This document shows positions 34,829 to 41,989 of a stretch of DNA of 41,989 nt, one piece after another. Source of the DNA: a bacterium. GTDB taxonomy: Bacteria > Bacteroidota > Bacteroidia > B-17B0 > Aurantibacillaceae. The stretch lies in NCBI GenBank assembly GCA_029945625.1, contig JAQSCW010000023.1, positions 163,987-205,975 of the forward strand. The letters run 5' to 3'. The position numbers and the translations under genes are program-made. Each line of letters begins with the position of its first letter. The stretch's first letter is position 1. The notes under the pieces were generated by a model that was given only the letters and a program-made list of their open reading frames with translations, was not told the DNA's origin and made no database searches.

Positions 34829-35545
34829 ATGGCGGAAAAAATAAATAAGACGTCTATTTGGAAAGAGCAGATCGTGTATGAAGACAATCATATTTTGATT
34901 GTGAACAAATTGCCTTCTGAAATTGTGCAGGGAGACAAAACCGGCGATTTGCCCCTGAGTGAAAAAATAAAGAATTACCTTAAAGATCGTGATCACAAAC
35001 CCGGGAATGTATTTTGCGGCGTTATTCACCGGCTCGACCGACCCGTGAGTGGTTTGGTGATTTTTGCAAAAACGAGTAAGGCGCTTTCACGTTTTAATGA
35101 ATTATTCAGAGAAAAAACCATTCAGAAAAGTTATTTAGCGGTGGTAAAAAATAAACCACCAAAACAATCAGACCTCCTTAGTCATTATTTACTTAAGAAC
35201 GAAAAAACAAATATGTCGCGGGTGGTTAACAGCACCACCTCGGGAGCACTCAAAGCAGAATTAGAATACGAGCTGCTGGCTTCCTCCGATAACTATCATC
35301 TTCTCAAAATTAAATTATTGACCGGCAGGCACCATCAAATTCGCTGCCAGCTGGCTGCTATTGGCTGCCCGATTAAGGGCGATCTTAAATACGGTTTTAA
35401 TAGAAGTAATGAGGGCGGTTTCATCCATTTGCACAGCTTCGAATTACAGTTTAGGCATCCCATAAAATTGGAAGAGGTACAGGTACAAGCCTTACCTATA
35501 AGTGAAGATGCGGTTTGGAATTATTTCAGCAAGGAGCTAAAGTAA
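34829..35545 (+). CDS. RluA-family pseudouridine synthase
   Basis: 238 residues. The catalytic motif HRLDRPVSGL is at residues 67-76 with the nucleophilic Asp70; ILIVNKLPSEIVQGD before it and TGRHHQIRCQLAAIGCPIKGD after it are the standard RluA blocks. There is no N-terminal S4 domain, so it is the short single-domain form common in Bacteroidota, acting on rRNA or tRNA; the target site cannot be told. ATG chosen 6 nt after the previous stop, so it is likely on the same transcript as the TlpA-like gene. Convergent with the symporter gene. Confidence 0.9.
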   Translation: MAEKINKTSIWKEQIVYEDNHILIVNKLPSEIVQGDKTGDLPLSEKIKNYLKDRDHKPGNVFCGVIHRLDRPVSGLVIFAKTSKALSRFNELFREKTIQKSYLAVVKNKPPKQSDLLSHYLLKNEKTNMSRVVNSTTSGALKAELEYELLASSDNYHLLKIKLLTGRHHQIRCQLAAIGCPIKGDLKYGFNRSNEGGFIHLHSFELQFRHPIKLEEVQVQALPISEDAVWNYFSKELK

Positions 35546-35564
35546 TTTTCTTGTTGAGCTTAAG

Positions 35565-37262
35565 TTAAGAATGCTTTGTTCTCAATTTGCTGAATTTTTG
35601 AATAAGTAGCGAGAAACCCATCACCATCAAACACCCTATCACATTTAACCACAAAAACGCTGTTAGGTTTACGATCCATGCGTAGGCGATAAATGCTTGC
35701 GCCAGTAATGCTGCATAAAATACCGAGTTGCCACTTATCCGTTTCATGTAGAAGGCCACCAAAAAGATGCCCAGAATCGTTCCATAAAAAAGCGATCCTA
35801 AAATATTTACGGCTTCAATTAAGTTTCCAAGTTTATTTGCGTAAAATGCAACAATTATACAAAACAAACCCCAGCATACAGTCGCCATTCTCGATGCCTG
35901 AAGGTAGTGATGATCGGTGGCGTCCTTTCTTAAGAGGCGTTTATAGAAGTCCACCACAGTAGTTGAGGCGAGCGAATTGAGGCCGCTTGCTGTGGAACCC
36001 ATAGCAGCTAAAAAAATGATAGCGATTAATAATCCCACAATACCCATAGGCAAATATTGAGTTACAAAACTCAGGAAAATATAATTTGTATCGTTCGTAT
36101 CTGCTTTCGCGTCATTTTTCCTCATAAGGGCCGTCGCTTGCGCCCTTATTGAATCATTCTTTTTAGCTGCAGCTTGCAGCTTGATACGACTTGTGGCAAT
36201 CCTATTTTCATCATGTGCATGAATGGCCGTTACTAGTTTGTATACATCTTTTTGTTTTTCACCGTAAAGCACGTCGTATCGTTTTTCAAGTGCGCGAAAT
36301 TCTTCCCCATGCGGGCTGTTTTTGATCTTCGTTAGTTCTAACTTATTGAAAAAGATAGGTGCTCGGTGAAACTGGTAGAAACTGAATACCAAAACGCCTA
36401 TCAGCAAGATGAAAAACTGCATGGGGATTTTCACCAGGCCGTTCATTACTAAGCCCAGTCGGCTCTGACTAACAGAACTACCTGTGAGATAGCGACCCAC
36501 TTGCGACTGATCGGTTCCGAAATAGGAAAGTTGTAGAAAAAACCCGCCAATGATCCCCGACCAGATCGTGTATCGGCTGCTTAAATCGAAGGAAGTGTCT
36601 ATGGCATTTATTTTATTCATTTTTCCTGCGATGTGGAGGGCGTCAATAATTCCAATATCGGTGGGCAACAAATGTACCACGAGGTACGCGGCAAGAAACA
36701 ATCCTCCAAAGATCACAGTCATTTGAAATACCTGCGTGTAAGAAACCGCTTTTGTTCCTCCGTAAACGGTATAGCCAATTACAAGAGCTCCAGTGAGGAA
36801 GATCGTATAACGAATGTCGACATTAAGTATGGTGGACAAAATAATGGCAGGGGCATAAATGGTTATTCCGGTTGACAAGCCACGTTGAAGCAGGAACAGG
36901 AAAGCTGTGAGACTTCTGGTTTTGTTATCAAAACGTTTTTCGAGGTATTCGTAGGCTGTGTACACATTGAGTTTACGAAACATAGGAATGAAGGTGATAC
37001 AAAGCACTACCATGGCAAGCGGTAAACCAAAGTAGAATTGTACAAAGCGAAGTCCATCGCTGTAACCTTGCCCCGGTGCCGATAAAAAAGTGATGGCGCT
37101 AGCCTGAGTAGCCATTACCGAGAGTCCTACGTGGTACCAGGGAAGTTTCCTGTCTGCCAATAAATACCCTGAAATAGTCTTGGTGCCTCTACTTTTCCAA
37201 ATGCCATAGCCGGCAATGAATAGAAGAGTTGCGCACAATACGATCCAGTCAATTTGGCTCAT
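35565..37262 (-). CDS. Sodium:solute symporter (SSS family)
   Basis: 565 residues with about 13 membrane helices in the SSS/LeuT-like layout. The core signatures are visible: LSVMATQASAITFLSAPGQGY, GGTKAVSYTQVFQMTVIFGG, IGGFFLQLSYFGTDQSQVGRYLTG and LAAMGSTASGLNSLASTTVVDFYKR with the Na+-site Ser/Thr run. Between two helices (about 290-385) there is a ~95-residue charged insertion, common in Bacteroidota members. The substrate is unknown; such genes often serve sialic acid, sugars or amino acids. The start codon overlaps the stop of a 40-residue single-TM gene (ATGA), and a large PIG-L-type gene is upstream, so the symporter may take up a product of that enzyme. No terminator is seen after it. 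Confidence 0.9.
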   Translation of the reverse strand: MSQIDWIVLCATLLFIAGYGIWKSRGTKTISGYLLADRKLPWYHVGLSVMATQASAITFLSAPGQGYSDGLRFVQFYFGLPLAMVVLCITFIPMFRKLNVYTAYEYLEKRFDNKTRSLTAFLFLLQRGLSTGITIYAPAIILSTILNVDIRYTIFLTGALVIGYTVYGGTKAVSYTQVFQMTVIFGGLFLAAYLVVHLLPTDIGIIDALHIAGKMNKINAIDTSFDLSSRYTIWSGIIGGFFLQLSYFGTDQSQVGRYLTGSSVSQSRLGLVMNGLVKIPMQFFILLIGVLVFSFYQFHRAPIFFNKLELTKIKNSPHGEEFRALEKRYDVLYGEKQKDVYKLVTAIHAHDENRIATSRIKLQAAAKKNDSIRAQATALMRKNDAKADTNDTNYIFLSFVTQYLPMGIVGLLIAIIFLAAMGSTASGLNSLASTTVVDFYKRLLRKDATDHHYLQASRMATVCWGLFCIIVAFYANKLGNLIEAVNILGSLFYGTILGIFLVAFYMKRISGNSVFYAALLAQAFIAYAWIVNLTAFLWLNVIGCLMVMGFSLLIQKFSKLRTKHS

Positions 37263-37381
37263 TTAAAATACTGAGTGAAAAAATACAATGCTACTATCAC
37301 CACTACCAAAGTGCCGATAATGAAGCCGTAAACTGTTGACCATTTTTTGAGAAACGGAGGCTTCCCTTCCTGTTGCTTCAT
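37259..37381 (-). CDS. 40-residue single-TM microprotein coupled to the symporter
   Basis: An ORF of 40 codons plus stop that starts MKQQEGKPPFLKKW, has one membrane helix (GFIIGTLVVVIVALYFF) and ends QYFK. Its TGA overlaps the symporter ATG (ATGA), a classic translational coupling. It starts 22 nt after the stop of the PIG-L-type gene. A positively charged N-terminus before the helix predicts an N-in orientation. Other SSS transporters have small membrane partners (YhdT/PanF and YjcH/ActP), so an accessory role is plausible; those partners are larger and of a different family, so this would be a separate type. Supported by reading frame, overlap and helix; no homology evidence is available to me. 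Confidence 0.72.
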   Translation of the reverse strand: MKQQEGKPPFLKKWSTVYGFIIGTLVVVIVALYFFTQYFK

Positions 37382-37403
37382 ATTTGCCACAATTTGCTTA
37401 GGT

Positions 37404-39902
37404 TCATTTTTTGTTTTTCTTTAAACTAAGTAGGTTCACAAAAAGGGGATAGGCTCCCTGAACTCCGGCTGGAAGCTCCCGGAAGAAGGCGAGACCGGTG
37501 TACACAAAATTGCCCGAACCATATTTACAGAGAATTAGACTGCCTTCGAGTGATTTTTCGTTTGGATCACTCATAGCAAAAATAGTTTCATAATTTTTAT
37601 CAAGGTCGGTGGCAAAATAAATGCCACGTTCCTGCACCCAATCCTTAAATTCACTTTCAGAGATCTTGTTGGGGTAAAGCAGCAGGGGGTGTTTCTCATT
37701 TTTAAATTGCACCGGTGCATTTTCATTTGTTACCCGTTCTCTTGAAATTGTAAAAGGGTAGGGGCCTATCTTTGCCTGGAGAGGGCCTACACGACTGTTG
37801 GTGTTGTATTGCACGATAAGATTACCACCTCGCTTTACGTAATTCATAAGTAGTGCATGGTACACTTGCAAATGCTCGTTGGTATTATAAGCTCTTACGC
37901 CGGTAACAATAGCACTATATCTCGAAAGATCTTCGTGTTTGATCTGCTCGTCGCTGAGTACAGTCACCCCATATCCTATTTGTTTCAGACAATTAGCTAC
38001 TTCGTCGCCTGCACCCGGTATATAGGCGATGTGTGTATTGCCTTTTTTAAGATCGAGTTTCAATAATTTGGCCTCCGCCTCTTTCAAAACAAACTGAGAG
38101 GGTAGGTGGTCGTACTCAATGCGTTCGATGCTTTTGTTGTAACTTAACTGATCAATGATCAAACTTGCCTGTAGCACACCTGTTACCGTGCTTTTTTGGG
38201 GTGTAAGGGTGGCGGTCATTATAAATTCATCTCCTTTTGCCGGAAGATCAAATTCATTGTCTTCAAATTGGAGTTTCCAACCTTTGGGAACACTCATCTC
38301 CAGTGTTCCTTTCACCATAGATGTATTGGCACGAACGGTGCAGGAAATTTCTTTTGGGTTTAGATCAGCAAAAACAAAAAGTTTTTCACTTATATTGATG
38401 GTGGCGGGAGGCAAGATCTCGAAGGGACGGTACAATTCACCCTTAACAGGATCGGTATATTTGTATACCAAGGGCCGTTGTACTCGCAAAGGCAGATCTA
38501 AAATGGTGACCTCAAAAGTCACGTAAAGTGCAGGTTCGTTCTCTGGACGGCCACGGGCAGTCATCTCTGCAACTGTATAACGTCCTGCAACATGTTTCTG
38601 GCTTAACCAATAGGGGGCTGAGTAATTAATTGTGGTGGGCAATTGCCGTTTGCGTTTGAAGGAGTATAGTTCGTTTCCTTTCATATCCATACTAAACAGA
38701 GTGTCCTCTTCACCGTTAAAAGAAAATCCTCTCAGCTTCACAGATCCCGAATTCCGATTCACTGCTTGCACCGAATAGGTAATTGTTTGCCCCGGAACTG
38801 AGGAGTATTCGCTACTTAGTGCCTCAAGCCACAAACCCGAGAACGACACTAACAAGGATTCGACTTGTTTGAGTTTTAGTTCCTTCCATTGGGCATCTAC
38901 GTTGGTGGTAGGCGCTAATGTGTTAATCTGCTTGTAAATGCCCACAAGGGCAGGGATACTTTTTTGCGGATCATCAGCCTGAAAAGAAGCGATGCAGGAA
39001 GTGATTGCTTGGCGAATCACATCACCACCCTTCAGTTTGTCCCACTGTGTGGAAATGGATTCAAAAAGATCAGACGTCACCGAATCTCCTTTCAGCAACT
39101 TAAAATACTCCACCATACTACCTCTTTGTCGAGCCGAACCAAAGCCCTGACTTTTATGCATGGATCGACTTTCGGAAGCGATCTCCCCATAACTTTTTCC
39201 AAGGAGAGGATTAAAAGCACCCACATCAATTTTTAACTGATCGGGGGATGTAGTATTGGTTGTTCCAAAATTAAACGTATTCCAAAACAGGCGTTTGCTT
39301 TGCCACACATCTGTGAATTTAAGTTGTTCGGGAAAACGATTGGGGTCTGCGGCAGCATCAAATGCTTCGAGTGCCAGTATGGCCGAGGCCGTGTGATGTC
39401 CGTGCCCTCCTTCACCGGTAGTAGGAAAGCGGCAAATGATCACATCCGGTTTAAATTTTCTGATCGTTAAAACTGCGTCTGCCAGAATACTGTCTTTGTT
39501 CCAGATCTCGAATGTTTCTTCAGGGTTCTTCGAATAACCAAAGTCGTTGGCTCTCGTAAAAAACTGTTCTGCGCCGTCTTTTCTCCTTGCCGCAAGTAGT
39601 TCCTGTGTACGAATTAAGCCCAGTAATTCCCCTTGTTCTTTTCCAATCAAATTTTGGCCGCCGTCTCCTCGTGTAATCGATAAATAACCGGTTCTGTAAT
39701 TTTTTTCATTGGCCAGGTAAGCTAGTAGTCTAGTATTTTCATCGTCGGGATGAGCAGCAATGTACAAAACACTGCCAAGGGTATTTAGTTTTTTTAAAGA
39801 TAACAGAAGTTCTGACGAGCAGGGGGACGACCCGTTTACTTGAGGGAACAATTGTTGAACTAGTAGCAGAAGTAAATTCAAGATCAAAAAGTGCTTTTTC
39901 AT
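37404..39902 (-). CDS. Large PIG-L/LmbE-type deacetylase fused to NEW3- and ThuA-like parts
   Basis: 832 residues. Signal peptide (about 1-20, FPQ), then a PIG-L/LmbE domain (about 40-270) with AHPDDE at residues 50-55 and the second metal-binding motif GEGGHGHHTAS; these Zn-dependent enzymes remove N-acetyl groups from GlcNAc-type sugars. The middle (about 500-600) has SVPKGWKLQFEDNEFDLPA, like a NEW3 beta-sandwich linked with glycan enzymes. The C-terminal ~200 residues (YGVTVLSDEQIKHEDLSRYS, IVTGVRAYNTNE, NYVKRGGNLIVQYNTN) look like a ThuA/GATase-like alpha-beta domain without an obvious catalytic Cys. First gene of an operon with a microprotein and SSS symporter: a likely sugar-deacetylating and uptake unit. 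The start is the ATG next to the signal peptide. Confidence 0.85.
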   Translation of the reverse strand: MKKHFLILNLLLLLVQQLFPQVNGSSPCSSELLLSLKKLNTLGSVLYIAAHPDDENTRLLAYLANEKNYRTGYLSITRGDGGQNLIGKEQGELLGLIRTQELLAARRKDGAEQFFTRANDFGYSKNPEETFEIWNKDSILADAVLTIRKFKPDVIICRFPTTGEGGHGHHTASAILALEAFDAAADPNRFPEQLKFTDVWQSKRLFWNTFNFGTTNTTSPDQLKIDVGAFNPLLGKSYGEIASESRSMHKSQGFGSARQRGSMVEYFKLLKGDSVTSDLFESISTQWDKLKGGDVIRQAITSCIASFQADDPQKSIPALVGIYKQINTLAPTTNVDAQWKELKLKQVESLLVSFSGLWLEALSSEYSSVPGQTITYSVQAVNRNSGSVKLRGFSFNGEEDTLFSMDMKGNELYSFKRKRQLPTTINYSAPYWLSQKHVAGRYTVAEMTARGRPENEPALYVTFEVTILDLPLRVQRPLVYKYTDPVKGELYRPFEILPPATINISEKLFVFADLNPKEISCTVRANTSMVKGTLEMSVPKGWKLQFEDNEFDLPAKGDEFIMTATLTPQKSTVTGVLQASLIIDQLSYNKSIERIEYDHLPSQFVLKEAEAKLLKLDLKKGNTHIAYIPGAGDEVANCLKQIGYGVTVLSDEQIKHEDLSRYSAIVTGVRAYNTNEHLQVYHALLMNYVKRGGNLIVQYNTNSRVGPLQAKIGPYPFTISRERVTNENAPVQFKNEKHPLLLYPNKISESEFKDWVQERGIYFATDLDKNYETIFAMSDPNEKSLEGSLILCKYGSGNFVYTGLAFFRELPAGVQGAYPLFVNLLSLKKNKK

Positions 39903-39992
39903 AAATCTTAGTTAGAAGTTTTGAAGTTAATGAAATAAAATTTATGGATAATCAAGTTAGGCCCTGCCAAAATAGTACAACTGTAGCATCAT

Positions 39993-40023
39993 AAAAAAAA
40001 GGCCCTCATTTTTGAGGACCTTT
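39993..40023 (-). terminator. Intrinsic terminator of the Ig-repeat T9SS gene
   Basis: On the minus strand GGTCCTCA (40020-40013) pairs with TGAGGGCC (40008-40001) with one internal mismatch around a short A-loop, and is followed by an eight-base T run (40000-39993). It starts 21 nt after the stop of the gene at 40042 and lies before the start of the PIG-L-type gene on the same strand, so it separates the two units. Confidence 0.8.
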
Positions 40024-40041
40024 CATGACGTGCGCAGAGCC

Positions 40042-41988
40042 TTACTGCTTAATTATTTTCGATACCTGAATGGAGCGATCATATTGAATGAAATTAATGA
40101 GGTACACGCCGTTGGCTTCTTTTTCAAGATCAACCACCGTGTGCTCGGAAACCACTTCCTGCGTTTTAACAAGGTGACCCAGTGTATTAAAAATTCTGAT
40201 GCTCATATTTTTTGGCAGAGTTTTGAAATTAATGTTAAACTCGGCGCTGCTTGGATTAGGGAAAATCTGAAGTCCTAATAGCGCATCCAATTCTTCCATA
40301 CCGGTACAGGCGTTTACTTTTAGTGTAAGGGTGGACGTATTACTGCAACCATTGGCATTAGTGCCCGTCACCGTGTAATTATAGGAGATGATGGAGGTTC
40401 CTTTGAACGTAAAGGAAGGAACAGCCATAAGATTTGTCCATAAGTAGTTAGTTGCTCCTGTGGCCGATATGGTAACAGTTTCGTTGCGGCAAATAGAGGT
40501 TCGTGTGGCGGCCGCTATTACTGAAGGCAAAGGGTTCACGGTAACCGACACACTGCCATTGGACGTACAATACATGTTATTGGTAAATGTAGTTGCATTT
40601 ACCTGATATACGGTTGAAATGGTTGGTGAAACAGGATTAAAACTACTTTGTGTTCCATTAGACCAAGTATAAGAAGTTGCCCCGCTTGCGTTTAGAGTAA
40701 TGGTGTTTCCCAAACAAATCACTGTGGATGTCGACACGGAAATACTTCTGGTGTACACCGAAATACTAATGGCTTTTGATGCACTGCAGCCGGTAGCGGT
40801 ATTCGTTCCGGTAACGCTATAGCTAGCACTAGTTAACGGATTTACGGCAAGGCTGGCCCCTGTTGTTGGTACGCTCCAATTGTAACTGTTAGCGCCGCTA
40901 ACAAACAAGGTAGCAGAACCTCCTGTGCAAATTAATGTATTACTGGCCACCAAATTCAGAGTAGGGGCAGGTGTAACCAAAACCACTTGATTTGCTGTTG
41001 AGGTGCAACTGAAAGAATTAATACCCGTGACAACAAATAATGTTGAAACACCCGGACTGGCACTGATGGAGCTTCCTGTTTGACCACCCGGTTGCCATGT
41101 ATAGGAGAGGGCTCCGCTTGCCGATAAGCTCACCGAAGAACCGGCACATATACTTGAATTAGTAGAAACGGCAGATACTGTTGGAATTGGATTGACATTT
41201 AAAGCCACTGTTGTAATACCTGCACAAACACTTGTGGTGCCTGTTACAGTATATACCACACTGGCTGTAGGACTCACCACCACCGTTGCCCCCTGCAGTA
41301 TACCCGGCGACCACATATAATTAGTTGCGGCAGCGGCGGTTAATGTAGCAGCATTACCCGTACAAATGGTTGAAGGACTTGCTATGGCCACAACCGGCAA
41401 GGGCGTAACCGTTATGCCCTGAGTGGCCGAAACGGTACCACAACCATTGGCTGCAAACACTGTGTACATCGACGTTGTGAGAGGTGAAAAGGGGATACCA
41501 TTTAACACACCACCCGTCCAAGTATAGTTTATGGCACCGCTGGCCGTAAGCGTTATGGTATTTGTGGGACAAATTATGGTACTGCTACTACTTACCGAGA
41601 GAGCAGGCGGTAAGGTGTTTACGGTAACAGTGAGAACGGAAATTTGATAACAACCCAGTGGGGAAGTTGCGGCAACCGTATAGCTGCTTGTTGAAGAAGG
41701 AGACACAACGATGCTGCTTGCCCCTGACGAGCCGGGGCTCCAGGTATAACTTGTCATGCCACCGGCGCTCAAGGTAGAGGAACCACCCGAACAAATGAGT
41801 GAAGGACTCGCAATAGCGCTTGAAAGAGGACTAACAAATTCATAATTGAAAATAACAAGACCATTCCCTAATTGATAACTCGACGTGGTGGTGCCCGCTG
41901 ATAATCCTGAAATGTAGGATGACCCCCCACCGCCACCGCCGCCGCCCACGCCGCTGCCATTTGAAGCCGCTCCGCCGCCGCCGCCGCC
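40042..41988 (-). CDS. Glycine-rich, Ig-repeat T9SS type A protein (5' end outside window)
   Basis: The frame is open to the right window edge; a GTG at 41949 inside the Gly run is not a real start. What is seen (648 residues): a run of glycines interrupted by AASNGSG, ending in SSYISGL.. and LVIFNYEF, the C-terminal part of a Gly_rich-type domain; then seven Ig-like repeats of ~75-80 residues, each with an (S/T)xICxG..xTL.A.GA..Y.W.PG core (ICSGGSS, ICPTNTI, ICTGNAA, ICAGSSV, ICTGGSA, ICLGNTI, ICRNETV); then a type A sorting domain starting LQIFPNPSSAEF and ending SKIIKQ. A secreted surface protein, probably adhesive; no enzyme motif is seen. Followed by an intrinsic terminator. Confidence 0.88.
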   Translation of the reverse strand, partial: GGGGGGAASNGSGVGGGGGGGGSSYISGLSAGTTTSSYQLGNGLVIFNYEFVSPLSSAIASPSLICSGGSSTLSAGGMTSYTWSPGSSGASSIVVSPSSTSSYTVAATSPLGCYQISVLTVTVNTLPPALSVSSSSTIICPTNTITLTASGAINYTWTGGVLNGIPFSPLTTSMYTVFAANGCGTVSATQGITVTPLPVVAIASPSTICTGNAATLTAAAATNYMWSPGILQGATVVVSPTASVVYTVTGTTSVCAGITTVALNVNPIPTVSAVSTNSSICAGSSVSLSASGALSYTWQPGGQTGSSISASPGVSTLFVVTGINSFSCTSTANQVVLVTPAPTLNLVASNTLICTGGSATLFVSGANSYNWSVPTTGASLAVNPLTSASYSVTGTNTATGCSASKAISISVYTRSISVSTSTVICLGNTITLNASGATSYTWSNGTQSSFNPVSPTISTVYQVNATTFTNNMYCTSNGSVSVTVNPLPSVIAAATRTSICRNETVTISATGATNYLWTNLMAVPSFTFKGTSIISYNYTVTGTNANGCSNTSTLTLKVNACTGMEELDALLGLQIFPNPSSAEFNINFKTLPKNMSIRIFNTLGHLVKTQEVVSEHTVVDLEKEANGVYLINFIQYDRSIQVSKIIKQ

Positions 41989-41989
41989 G
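41971..41989. repeat. CCG trinucleotide run coding for poly-glycine
   Basis: The window ends in a run of CCG units (GGC on the coding minus strand), continued as a second run around 41929-41946. It codes for the poly-Gly stretch of the Gly_rich domain and is GC-richer than the surroundings. Confidence 0.6.

Noticed and set aside
1-41989. tRNA, rRNA, CRISPR, mobile element or phage genes
   Set aside because: Read for these on both strands; no TΨC-like arms in a cloverleaf context, no direct repeat-spacer pattern, and no transposase, integrase or phage motif found.

Overview
This window reads as a chromosomal segment of an uncultured or poorly described member of the Bacteroidota. The signs are type IX secretion (T9SS) C-terminal signals of both type A and type B on very large Ig/PKD-rich secreted proteins, two SusC-like-era TonB-dependent receptors with carboxypeptidase-regulatory N-termini, SPII lipoproteins with a short Cys-Lys-Lys start, and several exact matches to the Bacteroidota -7 promoter element TAnnTTTG. 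I see no rRNA, tRNA, CRISPR array, insertion sequence, integrase or phage gene. Both window edges cut through genes for T9SS cargo proteins.

Layout. 1-3.5 kb: end of a T9SS type A protein, the E1-beta subunit of pyruvate dehydrogenase, a GT4 glycosyltransferase and a small P460-like c-type cytochrome lipoprotein. 3.5-6.7 kb (minus): a six-unit kelch-type T9SS protein and a TolB/PD40 beta-propeller protein. 6.7-12.7 kb (plus): a complete RND efflux operon in the order MarR regulator, membrane fusion protein, AcrB-type pump, TolC-type channel; a co-centred pair of inverted repeats over the promoter is a candidate MarR operator. 12.7-14.7 kb: a divergent polyprenyl-phosphate mannosyltransferase-like GT2 and an Omp85-type barrel. 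14.8-23.8 kb: a tandem pair of ~1490-residue paralogous T9SS type B (CHU_C) proteins.

23.8-30.7 kb (minus): a transport locus with a ZnuD-like TonB receptor between two lipoproteins, then a hemoglobin/heme-type TonB receptor flanked on both sides by two paralogous small single-TM proteins, both with a TAnnTTTG box almost touching the start codon. 30.7-35.5 kb: NUDIX hydrolase, glycerophosphodiester phosphodiesterase, YidD, an MbnP-like lipoprotein followed with no gap by a thioredoxin-fold protein that has lost its CXXC, and an RluA-type pseudouridine synthase. 35.5-39.9 kb (minus): an operon of a large PIG-L-type deacetylase, a 40-residue single-TM microprotein and a sodium:solute symporter, the last two joined by an ATGA overlap. 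40.0-42.0 kb (minus): a glycine-rich, Ig-repeat T9SS type A protein, ended by a clear intrinsic terminator.

The most promising points for a second look are the microprotein/symporter pair, the paralogous small membrane proteins bracketing the heme-type receptor, the MbnP plus CXXC-less thioredoxin pair, and the old but strongly constrained tandem duplication of the giant T9SS proteins. I did not find anything that I can call a wholly new defence or mobile system.
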